A stretch of 64,000 nucleotides of DNA, from contig BRYA01000386.1 of assembly GCA_030267965.1 (NCBI GenBank), forward strand, positions 1-64,000, given 5' to 3'. Origin of the DNA: Triparma columacea. Its lineage: Eukaryota; Sar; Bolidophyceae; Parmales; Triparmaceae. This document shows positions 21,701 to 34,028 of this stretch, piece by piece; position 1 is the stretch's first letter, and every line of letters begins with the position of its first letter. The notes under the pieces were generated by a model that worked only from the letters and a program-made list of their open reading frames with translations, ran no database searches and was not told where the DNA came from. The translations under genes and the position numbers were made by a program.

Positions 21701-24700
21701 CCCTCGTCGCCAAGTAATACCTATCCTGGCGGTGCAAGTCGGTCACCCAGTCTCCCAGAACGTGAGTCACGTTCATGCACGATCCACTCTCTGCCGTCGT
21801 TCCCTTTAACATGCACTTTGCAGCGACGACGCTGACCTCGACCGAATCGTCGACCTTGAAGACCGTCATGACGGACTCGTACACTTTTGCCAATTCTTCG
21901 CACAGGTAGTCCCCGCTCAGCCCTCCCTCGATCATGGCCTCCAAAACCTGGATCTTCACCTCCGGTAGTGTGTGCACCAAGTTGGCCAGCAAAGCTTCTT
22001 CCAAGATAATCACGTTGTACTTGCTGAGCAAGCCCATTTTCTTGCATTTCTCGAGCCCCTTGAGCCTCAGTTCGACGTCGTTAGACTGTAACCACGAGCT
22101 CAAGCTCGGTAGGGTGTCCAGCACTATCTCCTTTTCTATGTCCTTGTGGAACAAGACGTCACAAATTGCCTCCTTCACCTTGATCTTTCTATCGCTCGCA
22201 AACACCTCCTGGAGCACCTCAACGACCTCGTCCCACAAATGCAGGTGGCACGCCCTGAGTGCCTCCACCGCGCGGCACTGCAGGCCCTCGAAGTCCTTTG
22301 CCCTAACACAGCTCAGTACCTTGGGCAATATACCTCCAGTCTCCGCCATGGTCTCCTCACTCAACATATCTCCTATGTTGCTACCTCCATGGATCAAGCA
22401 GTCCAGCACGTCTAAGCACTGCAATTCTAACGAGTTCTTCTTTTCCTCTGCGTTCGACCAGTCGAAGAGCTTCTCAACGGGAAAGCTCATGCTCAGCATG
22501 CTCACCATCTCCAGGCTCGGAAACTCCAAGTCTGCGGCAGTCTTGCTAGGAATCACGCTCTCTTCTACCCGCTGTTTCATCCAACTGATAAAGAGTGGGA
22601 TCAACTTATCGTGGACGTTGCACTTGCCGAGCACCCTGCTGGCGCTCGCCCTAGCTTCGTCGCTGTTTGGCAGTGCCATGATCTGCAGTAGCAGCTGAAT
22701 CACTTCCTCGGGCAAGAAATTATTGGTGGCGACAACCCCTACCCTCTTTCTGCTCCGCATTCTATTACTGGTCTGCATACCAGCGACGGCGACCATACCA
22801 AAGGTGGTCTTCTTACTTTTTTGAAGGGACTTTAAAGTCATCAATCTCGCTGCCTGACTTTTGGGCTCGCTTAAGCCGCCACCCTTCGCAAGTAACCCGT
22901 GGACCCCAGGCATTCCAAGCCCACTCCCCCCGTTCGACCAAATTTGAGAAAGGACAATGTCGTTCAGCGCTTCCTCGCACGCGACCCTCAACTTAGGGTC
23001 GTTCAATTTGCTCGCAATTTGGCAAAGCACATGGCTGTCGGTCACGCTCATCTTGCTTATCATTTTCACAAGGACCTTTGTACTTTTCATGCTCCCAAGT
23101 CTTAGCATCTTGGCGACAGTCTTCCTAACAAGCGGCTCGTGCTGCGATGTATCGCGAAAAGGGTTAGGGAAAGAACTATGAAATAAATGGATACGAAAGC
23201 ATCCACAGTCGTGGCGCGTGCACTTTTATCGTTGCGCTTCTATTGCGTAACTCGCCGTTACAAAATTTGCTGGTTGTCTCGCTCCCCTCACCTGCAAGCC
23301 CATAGCCCTAATACTCTCCAAAACAACACTCTTTACTGTCTCCGCTTCACTGCTATCGCTGAGCAGCAAGCAGAGACACTGGACAATGTTAGTGTGCATG
23401 GTTCTGTTGCTACCCACGCAAAACAGGGCCGCATCCATGCAGACAAGAGAGTTTACTGCCGCAATTTTCTCGTACCAGAACATTTTTTTGCTCGCCGTCT
23501 TCTCCTTGTTGTCGTCAACAAGCATCTTGACCAGGGTGCCGATGCAATCTACTTTACTGGAATTACTCATCTGGATCTCTCCAAGGGCAAGCCTCCTGAT
23601 GTCAACACTGTGGTGAACCAGCAATCTCGTCAATCTCGCGGTAGCCCTGAGCCTCGGAATTGTCATGGGCTCTCCTCTCAGCTTGGCGAGATCGAAGCAG
23701 AGGGTCGCGTTGCTAGCGGAATCGTCGTCATTGTTCAGCATGAATTTTGCCATGTCCTTGAAGAGCCAACTGGGCGCGGCGTTGGCAGCAAAGTAAACCA
23801 CGTTTGTCCACCAGAAGTTGTGCATGATCCCACCCCCCTTCACGTCTGGGTTGTTGAGAAACACACGGTTGCAGGCTTCGATTCCACTAACATTGTGGTC
23901 GACCTCTGCCTGGAGCTTGTCCAAAAGCTGTCTCGCGCACAAGTACTCTTGGAAGCTGATGTGACTGAACTGATACACGCTCTCACACTGAGTCATGGTT
24001 CCTCCTGCCATTTTCACCAAGCAGCTCGTACTCGTCATGAGCTCGAACTTTTTGCCCTCCAACTTCAAGGAAGTGGTCACGTGGTTCCAAATATGCCTGA
24101 AACCCCTAATAAGATGACTCGACTCGAGGTGTTCCTTCCCGTTGGCGTCAAGATTGGAGGTGGTCTGCAACAGCTCGACGACTTGCCCCGCAGTGATGTC
24201 GACGGAAATGTTGCAGTGGCAGAAGTACGCGAGCCTCTGCAAGAAGTCCATGATCTGTTTCCCTTCCACCTTGCTTTCGCCGACGCCGGAGGCAATATCC
24301 ATGCGAGCAATTGAAAGTTTCACTGCCAAGTAGAACATGGCAGGTTTGTCCTTGAAAGGCAGGTCATACATGAGCTCGACCCTCTGTGCCTTTGTGCCTT
24401 CAAGCCCCACCCCCAGAACCTCCCCCGCTATTCCTCCACCCAAACCACTCCCAATCCCTGAGCTGCCCCCAAGCCTCCCCACAGCCCCTCCCCCCGAGGT
24501 ACTATCCCCTTTCGTATCGGAGTCTATGAGAGCCGTGATATAAGATAGCATCAGCGGGTTGCTTGTCAACTTGCAGTACTTGGGATCGACGAGGACGCTC
24601 TCTGTCGCCTCAAGCAAACGCATATTGGCAAAGTGGGAGTTCCCTTCACTGTTGTTCTCAAGCTTTCTCCTGGCGTACTCCAACTGCTGCTCCTCAGTCA

Positions 24701-27700
24701 GAGGAAGAACGCCGAGCCACCGGTACAGAGCAAAATTTAGGGACATGACGGCGGGTTGTCTCGATGTCACGATGACCATCTGACCCCTGCTCTTGAGCTT
24801 CTCGTTGATGTAGCTCTCGACGTTTTCCCTGAAGCCCCCAGCCTCGTCAATGCCATCAAATATGAACAGGAGCTTGAAATCGTTTTGCAGTTTCTTCAGC
24901 GTCTGATATCTCGTTGAGAACCTCGAGCACTGTATTCGGGATAATAAGGAGAGCAATAGTAAGGGTTAGCAAGAGGAATTGTATTGCAGAATCGCGTTCG
25001 CTCGCTTTCTTTCTATGCCCCTTCAGTGTATCTCACCTCTTGGTGAAAGTGAGCGTCAATAAGATCGATTTGGATGTCAGCCTTTCCGTTCCCAGCTGGA
25101 CTTTCCTCTTCGCCCGCACCACCCTTCTCTGTACTGTGATTAGGGATGCTGTCGTCCTCCGCCTCAACAAATCCTTTCTTTTTCCCTCTCTTGCCTTTCT
25201 TTCCCTTCTTCTGCTCCTTGTTCTTCGGCGACGCAGCAGCCTTCCAAGCCTGCTTTGGCCCCCCTGTTCGTTCTCCATCCTCCCCTTTTTCTTCTTCCTT
25301 CCCCTGGGCCTCGCCCTCGTCGTCATCGTTGTCCCCGCTTCTGTCCTCCAGCTCCTTGAAGTAATTAGAGACCAGCTTGTTAACGTTGATGAGGACTGGA
25401 ACGATCCCGAATTCGCGCTTTATTTGCTTCGAAGCGAGAATTCTGATGACTAGCTTTTTGCACATAACGCTCTTCCCACTCTTGGGGGGACCGATGATGA
25501 AGAGTTTCGTCGCAACTTGCGAAGCCGTAACACTGAGGGTCTCCCTCTTCGGAGGGAAGAGCTCCCTGAGCAAAACATTAACGCCGTCATCCGTGGTGTC
25601 ATCGCTACCCCTCCAGTGCCGCATGTGACTCGTTCCATAAAGCTGGTCTCTAACCCTCCTCCCCTCAACCTCCCCATGCTGCTCCTTGATCAAGTCCTTG
25701 TCGTCCTCAGTTAGCACCCTCAGGCCAACGTGGTGCCGCATGACCTCAAGACCCTTGTGCCTCAGCGAGTCGATAACGTTGCTATATCTTCCAGCGCAGT
25801 CGATCTTGTAGTGCACCAACTCAGTCTGTAGCTCGTCCTCGGTAAGGATTTTGTTCTGGTAGCCAAAAGCTCCCCAATATGTGGAGCTCCTCTGCCTTCG
25901 GTCATACCTGCTCCTTGTACTGAAGTTCGGGAAGAGCGTCTTGCAGAGCTGTATAGCTGCGTTGTAGGCGCACTGTCGCTGCGATGAGCTCCTCTTCTGG
26001 CCGAGGCTACTCCTGAGGAAGAAGGAGAGAAGTCCCATCTTGTGGTGCATCGCCGTGAAGCTCTTTCCCCTTCTGTATAGCAGGAGCTTCCTCCTAAGCA
26101 GGGTTACCAGCTCCCACACAAATTCTAGCCTGCTCGGAAGCACTTCTCTGAACTTGGTGTACTTTCTTAAGTCCTGCCAATTCATGAGGCCCGCAGTGAA
26201 CCTTGCTGCCTGGGCGACCGCCTCGTCTCGTTCTTCGTTAGTAACAAGGAGCTCCTGGAGCTTCGCACTGACGCTTGGTGTAGTTGTCGCGGAAATCCTC
26301 GAGACGAGCTCCTCCTTGCTGAGAAACTTCCCCGCCCTTTCCCTTCCGTTGATGATGGCCAACGCAATGTCCCTGCTCACAGTGAGCCAGTCGCTGATTT
26401 GATCCGCCCCCGTCGCACTATTGATGTCGTCGATCGTGACAGGGAGTTTCAGGTGCTCGATAATTATGAGAACCTCAAACTTGCAAATTGCACTGAACAC
26501 GTGACCCCTCTCCACAAATTTTCCGGTGTCACCGGCAAACCAGAGCTTCGAATACGAATCTAACAGGATGCTGTCGTCATGAAAATTCTCAGGAGTTGGC
26601 CCGACTACAGGATGCTCCGCGTAAAACTCCACAGTTGAGGGATTCCTCTGTGCCTTGCGTATCATGTTCACGAAGTTCTTCACAAAGGTCTTTTCCCCAA
26701 CCGTCGTTTTGACCATATTGCTGTCATCTTGCAATTCCAAAACAGCGACCTTGAGAAGGTGGTGAATCTGGTAGTTTTCCACGAGGTCGCACGTTGCATC
26801 AGAAGTTGCGGTGGTCATGCTGAGCTGAGCAAGAATCTCCCCGAATACCTCTCCTATCGCCTTGGTCGCGTCACCAAAGGGCCTTGCCTCGCCCTCGGCG
26901 TGGAAGAGGTGGTCCATGGCAAAATAGTCGTCAAGCTCAAAGTGTTTGTCCCATATTTCGTTGCTCGCAAGGCTGTCACTGTCACTGTCGGATTGGCTAC
27001 TCGAGTCGTCGCTCTCCTTGATAGAATTCTCTGCCTCCTGGTCATTAGAACCGCCTTTTTCTTTCTTATCTTGCTCGAGCCTCTTCTCGCTCTCCCAGCT
27101 AATGACCTCCCCAAGGGTCGAAACCAGGTGGGATCCCTTCCCTTTGCCTGAGCCGCCGCCTTCATTCACCCAGTCGGCGGTGCTGAGGCGAAGTTTAATC
27201 CCGCCCATCGAGTCGACAATGAGAGGTTTCGCCCTATCCCGCTGCGGCACGTTCTCGGGGCAAAAAGCGTCGAGCTTGTTGAATGTTGCACATTCCATCA
27301 TGATGTTCCTTGCGGTGCCGACCTTGCACAAGCTTATCTCCTGGGAAATGCTACTCTTGTCGAAGACTTCGACCTGCAATAAGCAGTTGAGAGAGTTGGA
27401 GAATGCCAAGACAGAGTAAAAGAGAGAATCACATCCTTCGTAAAGTTTTTGCACCAACTGTTCGATCAAGATACGGCGCGGGTCGTGGGGAGAGAGAGGA
27501 AACCCCTGCTCGTCGGTCAGCGGGCGGCCAAAGGGGTCCACCTGGACGTTGGAGGTGAAAGCGGCATTGCTCCTGACGTCGTAAATGGACATGGCGCCCC
27601 GCTTGGTCGGGTTCTTCAGGGCCTCCTTTCGCTGGACAAAGTATTTTCTGATATCCATCCATTCGAAGTAGTGGTGGATGGTTGTCTGCCCAGTCGCTGT

Positions 27701-27902
27701 ATTCTTTGAGTCAAGCGTTTGCACTGTGTGGAATTTGGACGTTGGTGGCAATCCTTGAGCCTTTACGAAAGCTCTGAGGTTGTGTTGGGTCACCTTGAGA
27801 CCAGGAATGATGTCCGAGGAGGTAGGTTTCTCCATCTTTTGGTCAAAGCTGTGACGAAAATTGAAGACGGATTAGAAGAGGTTGAATGCATTTCCTTCTT
27901 CC

Positions 27903-27957
<55 letters not shown>

Positions 27958-30900
27958 CTCAATAGCTTCATGTCCTCCTCATCTATTACAAAAAGGTCCG
28001 CAGCAATCTTCCGGATCGCTCTCTGCCATGATTCGTTCTTTCTCAGTATTTTATGGGGGACCTCATTGATCTCGCGAAGGCGCTCGTCATTTGTCTGCCT
28101 ATATGTCTCGACAACAACCTCAACGTCGTTCTTGGAGCCGTTGATTGTTTGGCGCTGCACAAATATGTCAAGCCTGATCACGTGCATGATGAGCTTTTTC
28201 TTGCCATTGACCTCAAAATAGAATTCTTTCTTCTCGTATCCCTCCCAAAGAGTGTTTAGGGCCTGCTTCACATTCTCTGCCTTGGAGAGGTCAATGCCGA
28301 ACCGGTTGAAGATTTTTGGGAGGTCATCTTTTGTTTTGGCAACGACGACGGCGCTCGGGGACACTTGCTTGCTGACGACAGGCTCACTGTATCCCTTGGC
28401 ATTCCTTGCAAATACATAAAAAATGTAATCAAAGCCGCCCTTGAGGTTCTCAATTCTCAAAGTAGTGGGAGGAGGGGGGTCTCTTGAACTAGGGGTAGGG
28501 GTATCCTCCTTGGGAATTTCGCCCTCACCGATTGCTGCCTTTTCTTCTTTATTCTCTCGAGCTTCGGAATCTACATTTGTCTTTCCCTCCTCCTGCTTGC
28601 CGGTAACCCTTATCTCCTGGGTCTTGGGAGCCTCGTCGTGCTCAGGAGACTGTGGTGAGGCATCAGATGTTTGAGAATTGTCGTCGTCGTTGAGGCTTTC
28701 CTTGCCACTTTTACTAGGAGAACCATGATTATAGGCACCCTTCGTGCGTTTCTTCTTTTTTTTCTGCTTGTGCAAAACAGCAGTGTACCTAACAATGTAC
28801 TCGATAATTGGGGCGCCCCTAGAATCGGCCGGTGGCTCCCAGCTGAGCAACACGCCTTCGTAGAACGGGGAGATCCTGAGATCCTCTATTGGGGTTGGAG
28901 GGAACGCGTTTGCATATTTTGAGAGGAGGTCGAGTTCTTCCATTGTTGAGACTACCTCTTGAGGCGCAATATCAGGGGCTTCTTCCACGTGCGAAGGGGA
29001 CGTTGACTTGTGTTCTGCCTCCACTTCAAGACTTATTGATTGTTTTTCGATGTGATGCATCGGCTGGGGGGCGAGAGAGACGCGACGTGAGGCATGGTAA
29101 GGTATAGTTATAGTTGAATGTTAGCTAAGCAGGAAGGAGCATCTCAGTATTTACCCATCCATTGACTTCTATGTTCTCCGTTCACCATTCTCACCTCGCT
29201 TTCTACTGTGCTCTCATCTTCGGTCATGTTTAGCAAACTAGCCTTAAAGTCTGCCAGCTGCTTCTCCTTCCCCGGTCCTCCAGTGAGCTCGCTTACCCTA
29301 CTCAGTTCGTCGTCCTGGTCTGTTGTCGTCGTATCTGTTGTGCTTTGCAAGTGTACGTCTGTGGAACGCTGCTGCGAGGCCTCTTCAAAGAGTTGAGATA
29401 TCGTTTCCAAATCAGTTGTGGGGCCCTCTTCTTTATGTTTGAACAAGCTTTCGTCTCCGCCCAAGAGGCCGACGACTGCTATCCGGTTCTGCCTAAAAAA
29501 CGCGGCGCGCTCCTTCTTTTCCATCTTTGAAAAGTCTACATTGAGCTTCTGCTCTAGGGCCCCAAGCATCGTGAGGTCTAAATTGACAACCACAGATCCA
29601 CGGAAGGTCTTCTGCCCATGAGTCATGACGACGTCCTGTAGAGCGAAGGCGGTTAGCTTCGAGCTTTTAAATCTGCGCGTCTTGGTATATTCTCACCTTG
29701 ATCATCTCTACCTTTTCCATTTGCTCAATTTCCTGCTCGTCCGTAGTCTTGTCAATGTCAAACTGAAACGTGAAGAAGGAACGCTTAGGGTTCTTGCGGC
29801 CCTCCGCGAGGAAGTGCACTCCTCCCTTGCCCATGAGCCTTCCGCTAGTGCGGGGCAATATTCTGTGGCGAGGGTTTCGTTAGCAGGGGTACAACACAAA
29901 AAATGAGGAGGTGCCTTGCTCATCCTCGCTTTTGTCCATCCTCACCTCGCGTATTGTGTCATTTCGGGGGTCAGGACCGCCACCTTGAACTTTTTTGTCG
30001 AAGTAAGTTGCTTAAGCTCCCCCCCACTCATGATGGAGAGGGATAGGGTAGTTGTGTGAGACGGGTTCTTCAATATATGGCCCATAGGGGTGCTCTCGTC
30101 CAAGTTCTTGCTGTCGAAGTCGTAAATCTTCTGTCTTAGAGGAGACGAGAGAGGGAGAGCTTGGGAGGCTGTGGTGGAAGAAGGGGGTACAGCTATGGGG
30201 TGGGCCATCCCAGGGTTCTTTGGGTCCGTTACGGGCTGCCTTTCTGGGTTCATGACCCTGACGAGGGAGGAGAAGGATGGCAGGTCTTTGGTAACATTGG
30301 TTACATTTGAATGTCTCGGCGACCAGTTGGTATTACTGCAGGGATTGGAAAAGAGGGGTGTGGAGGGGTGGGAGGGGGAGGTTAAGTGATTTTATGAAGC
30401 GTTGTTTGTTGTTGTTAATTGCTGCAGTGTCCCTTTTGTACATTCTCACCTCCCAAGTTTCCTCGAGTGGAAAGCTTTAGTGCTGGCAGCAGGTAGCTGG
30501 GCTGCAAGATCGCTGCTCGACCCGGCCGCAAACTGCAGCAGCGACAGAGTTTGCGACTTGGTAGGCCTCTGCATCTTCTCCAACCTCTTTCTCCTCGCTA
30601 GCTGACTCTTGAGGGTCTTGCTGGCTTCCTCTTCCGTGAGATCAACGGGCGGTGGCGGGGCTTGAAGCTGGAGAGGGGCTGCAACGGCCGGCGGGTTGAT
30701 TGTCGAAGTCTTTGATTCGATATCATCATCGCCCAGGGTTTCAGGAAAGTCCAAAGGTTCCCCAAACTCATCCTCCATCTTCTTTGAGTACTCCTCGTCT
30801 GCGATTGTATCTAAGACCTCGGAAAAGAATGGGTCTTCCTTCCAGTCTGCAAAGGTCGAATCCGAAATCATGGAGTTTGATGAGTCCGGTCGAAAGGACC

Positions 30901-31108
30901 TGCTGGTTTCTTGCTTTGTAGAACGCTGACCATGGCCGTAGGAGCCTCTCGCTTTCTGCTGCAACATCTTGGTCTTATCGGGGGGCAGAATCCCAAGCTG
31001 CGCGTCAGTGTGAGCAGTGTGCTCAAAGTTAACTGTCTTGAGGAGGTCCAGTGTGTTTGTTGTTTGGGACTTGGACGGCGTGGGGGGCGGAAGCTCCACA
31101 GGAGGCAT
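18790..31108 (-). CDS. 3819-aa STAND ATPase: FN3, NACHT, HEAT-like helices, C-terminal beta-helix
   Basis: Large NLR-like signalling or scaffold ATPase; ligand unknown. Nine exons join without a phase error (11460 nt): 31108-30450, 30335-29946, 29862-29697, 29635-29195, 29063-27958, 27848-25037, 24929-23292, 23141-19435, 19330-18790. Residues 1-550 are mostly low-complexity. About 609-790 form a fibronectin type III domain split by a charged insertion. The NACHT core has Walker A G-P-P-K-S-G-K-S near 1708 and Walker B L-L-F-I-F-D-G-I-D-E at about 1878-1887. M-V-I-V-T-S-R follows as sensor I. About 2405-3300 are alpha-helical repeats of HEAT/ARM character. About 3450-3819 read as a right-handed beta-helix (E-I-H-V-F-P, V-V-I-K-G-I, then G-I-Y-V, G-V-K-V, G-V-S-I turns). 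The ATG at 31108 is chosen because the opposite-strand first exon starts at 31266. An in-frame ATG at 31300 would overlap that exon. Confidence 0.8.
27907..27954. repeat. (CT)n microsatellite in an intron
   Basis: An uninterrupted CT dinucleotide tract of about 48 bp lies just inside the donor end of the intron between exons 5 and 6 of the NACHT gene. On the coding strand it is (AG)n, directly after GTAAG. It is likely length-polymorphic. Confidence 0.9.
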
Positions 31109-31265
31109 ATTCAAGTAGGAACAGAATGGAGCAAGGGGCGGACGAGGTGAGGGGTGAGGGTAGAACTCGTCAACAGAACTCCTGATAAAAGCCTGGATTT
31201 TTGTGAAAACTCCTCTGCGCTTGTCCCGGAGCTTGGGCAATTTTGGGTCAACTTCTGAATCAACG
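31109..31265. promoter_or_regulatory. 157-bp bidirectional promoter between the NACHT and flagellar genes
   Basis: This region lies between two divergent start codons (31108 leftward, 31266 rightward). It remains open on the minus strand, so a longer NACHT N-terminus starting at 31300 cannot be excluded. No known cis element is recognised. Confidence 0.4.
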
Positions 31266-33146
31266 ATGGTGGTTTTGAGCCGCTCCGAACTTGCGCGCAT
31301 GAGGGCCTCGGTTGCCGAGAATGTAGTGACGAAGGCCGAATCGAGAAGGGTAAGGTATATGGAAAGCCTGGCTGCCTGTTGGGTTCACAACCGACCAATG
31401 GGCTGTTGGTGTTTTTGGTCTCCTGGGGTGGTATTTCTTGTGACTATTGTGGCACTTTAGCTAACCATTTCCCGCTACGCCCCATCTCAGAAAAATTTGA
31501 AGAAAGTTAGTGACGATAAGGTGGCAGGCTGGAGCAACACCCTCGCTGCGGGAAGAAAGGTGAGATAGTTTTGGCCTTTGAAGCCACATTAGTGGCGTTT
31601 TGGGGAAAACGGAGGAATGAAAAAGGAGGCTATTAGCTTATCACGACTAACATTCGCACGACGTCCCTCCTCCCATCTTATCCTCTTGTCCCCTCCCCTC
31701 AGGCCAAGTTGGACTGGAAAAAGGCCCGCGAAGAGAAGGAGGAGGCGGAGCGCAGGCGCATCGATCAGATTGAGGCGGACCTTCAGCGCAAGAAGAGGGT
31801 CGATGCCATTAAGCGTGCAAATCAGCTGATGTATGAGCAGACTGACAAGATGAAGTTCCTCCGTGGGCAACAGCTTTACACGGATGTCATCGCCGACAGG
31901 GAGGACCAGGTCGCATTCTTGAAACAAAAAGAGAGGGAGCTCAAGGAGTACGACCAGAAGTGCCACGATCTCCAAATGGCGAAACTGGTGGAAAGCGATA
32001 GAAGGGAAAAGGAGGAGAGGGACAGGAGGAAAAACAAGAGCAAGGCTATCTCCGAGATCCAGCAGAAACAGCTCCTCGACACCAAGAACCAACTCATCAA
32101 GAAGCTCAAGGCTGCGCACGTTGAGGGCGAGCTCATGAAGGAGATGATCGAACAGGACATTCTCGACGAGCAGAGGATCCACGCCGAGAAGATGGCCGAG
32201 GCGAAGGAGAGGAATGCTGCCATGAGGGACGCCAACATGAACCTCCAGGACTTGAGGAAGGAGCTCCTGAAGGTCGAAGAGGTCGAGGCCGCCAAACGGG
32301 CGGAGCAGGTTGCCACGATGGATCGCATCGTAAAGGCAAGGGCCGCACTTGAGAAAAAGCACTTTGCAGAAAGGCAGGCCATCCGCATGAAGCTCATCGA
32401 GAGCGCGACCAAGGACCTCAACGCGCGGCAGGAGAAGGAGGACAATATCCTCGAGAAGCACCACAAGGAGAGCGAGGAAAAGCACGCCAAGGACATGGCA
32501 TTTAGGGCCGAAAGGAAAAAGAGGCAGGATTTTGCTATTGACAGGTGAGACAGAGCGAGGAGCATCAAAAAAACGACGCGCTGACAACGCAATATCAAGG
32601 ATGCGAATAAAATGCACACTTGCACTACCGTGAAAGATACGCCCTCTTCTCACCCTTTTTCGCAATTCGCTTGTCGCAGGTCCAGGCAGATGCAGATCAA
32701 GCTCAGGCAGGAGAGGAAGGGAGAGGAGAAGGCGGCGGCGAGCCTCCTCGCGGAACACTGGAAGGAGAGAAACTCGGAGATTGAGGAGGAGCAGCACAGA
32801 GAGCACATGGACAGGCTCAACAAGAACAAGGAGATCCGGGCTAGTCAAGAGGTCCAGATCCAGGAGAACAGAAGGAAGAAGGCTGAGATGAGGGCAGACG
32901 ATCTGCTCAGGGACGAACAAACTAGGGCCGTTATGATGGAAGATGACGAGCGATTCCGAAACTTTGCGCAGATGGAGATTGATCGATTCAAAGCCAAGGG
33001 GAAGCAAGTGAGTATGAGGACCCTGCCAAAAATGCGCCGCTTATAAACAATACTAACCCTCCCAAAACTCGTCTACGCAGACGTTCCTTCTGGAAAGGGC
33101 ACGGGATGCAAAAGACATCCAGCTCCTTGCGGGAAAGCACAAGTGA
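31266..33146 (+). CDS. CFAP210: TPH-domain flagellar protein, CFAP210/CCDC173-like
   Basis: Microtubule-inner/axonemal coiled-coil protein of motile flagella. Exons 31266-31349, 31491-31559, 31703-32544, 32680-33007 and 33081-33146 join to 462 residues. It opens M-V-V-L-S-R-S-E-L-A-R-M. Almost all the rest is a charged coiled coil rich in E-K-R-A, matching the trichohyalin-plectin-homology (TPH) domain. The segment around Y-E-Q-T-D-K-M-K-F-L-R and V-I-A-D-R-E-D-Q resembles CFAP210/CCDC173 homologues. CFAP45, CFAP53 and MNS1 are related TPH proteins and remain possible. The length is in the normal range for CFAP210. Its presence implies that the organism makes a motile flagellum at some stage. 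Confidence 0.75.
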
Positions 33147-33240
33147 GACTGGGGAGGTGGTCAGAAAGAGGGTTGGTTGAAGATTGGGGAGGGTGTTATT
33201 CTAAATGGCGGCGTGAAATGTGAATGAGAATTTGTTTACT

Positions 33241-33723
33241 TTATTTTATGGGCCTCTCGAACACTAGTACGATTTCGTCGCTCACGGCAAGATCGTTGGT
33301 CACCAACGCCTGCACCACCTTGTCGAAGTTGTTTTTGTTCTTGCTTACGTCAAAGATTCCAACTTCTTTCCCACCAATTCCTCCCCAGTAAGTAGTCTGC
33401 CGAAGGATATCCCCGACCATTTCCTTCCCTGTTGCACCGTCCTTCGTAACGACGATCTCTCCGTCTTGGGAAGCTGAGGGCTCCACAGAGAGCCCAAAGG
33501 GGAGGTCATACCTTACAACAACAATCTCGCTCGATTCCAGGAGCGGAGGAAGCTTCACTTGTGCTGTGCCTATATCGGCGATACCCTTCTTTGGAACCTC
33601 GAACGAGAATTCAAAGTCTGTACGTGCGGAGTGGAGAAAGCTCCTTGATGGGGTAGCAAATGGAGTGATAAACGCAGAAGACGTCGCAAGCAACGAGATA
33701 ACTGTAAAGAGTATAATTTGCAT
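33241..33723 (-). CDS. Plastid-type leader protein, 160 aa, function unknown
   Basis: A single exon. Residues 1-17 are a hydrophobic signal peptide ending in S-S-A-F, followed by a Ser/Thr/Arg-rich stretch (P-F-A-T-P-S-R-S-F). This resembles the bipartite leader with conserved Phe at the cleavage site used for secondary plastids in heterokont algae. The mature part (about 120 residues) is beta-rich, with F-E-F-S-F-E-V-P, Y-D-L-P-F-G-L and a Trp/Gly-rich turn (T-Y-W-G-G). No catalytic motif is visible. Plastid location is inferred from the leader only. Confidence 0.7.
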   Translation of the reverse strand: MQIILFTVISLLATSSAFITPFATPSRSFLHSARTDFEFSFEVPKKGIADIGTAQVKLPPLLESSEIVVVRYDLPFGLSVEPSASQDGEIVVTKDGATGKEMVGDILRQTTYWGGIGGKEVGIFDVSKNKNNFDKVVQALVTNDLAVSDEIVLVFERPIK

Positions 33724-34028
33724 CTGTGGTCCAGGAGGATTGAGTTAGTTTGGAAGAAGCCTAAGCGGATAAACTGCTTCTGACTCGACTTGTCAGCAAA
33801 AAAAATTCCCGAATCAGCTCAAATAATGCACTATGAGTGAGTAGATCATTCCAAGGGGTCGATTCCAACACCGTTGACAAAGTGAAGATGTAAGGCAGGT
33901 TAGGACTTTTAGCAACCGTACATTAATTACAAAATGAAAAAATGTTTTTCTGAAGTGGTCTCGATTGATTTCCCGCAGGTCCACCTTTATCAGTGAACAA
34001 TATCCCATGAATCATCATTGTGTACAAC

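Noticed and set aside
22899..24314. Rightward ORFs of 68 to 375 codons opposite the NACHT gene
   Set aside because: They are shadows of the GC-rich coding strand, with no splice structure or recognisable domain.
31111..31398. N-terminal extension of the NACHT gene above 31108
   Set aside because: The frame is open, but it is antisense to the first exon of the flagellar gene and has only a weak acceptor. Kept as an alternative start at 31300.
31203..31460. Single-exon rightward gene
   Set aside because: It starts from GTG. The real part (31266-31349) is the first exon of the TPH-domain gene, ending at a good GTAAGG donor.
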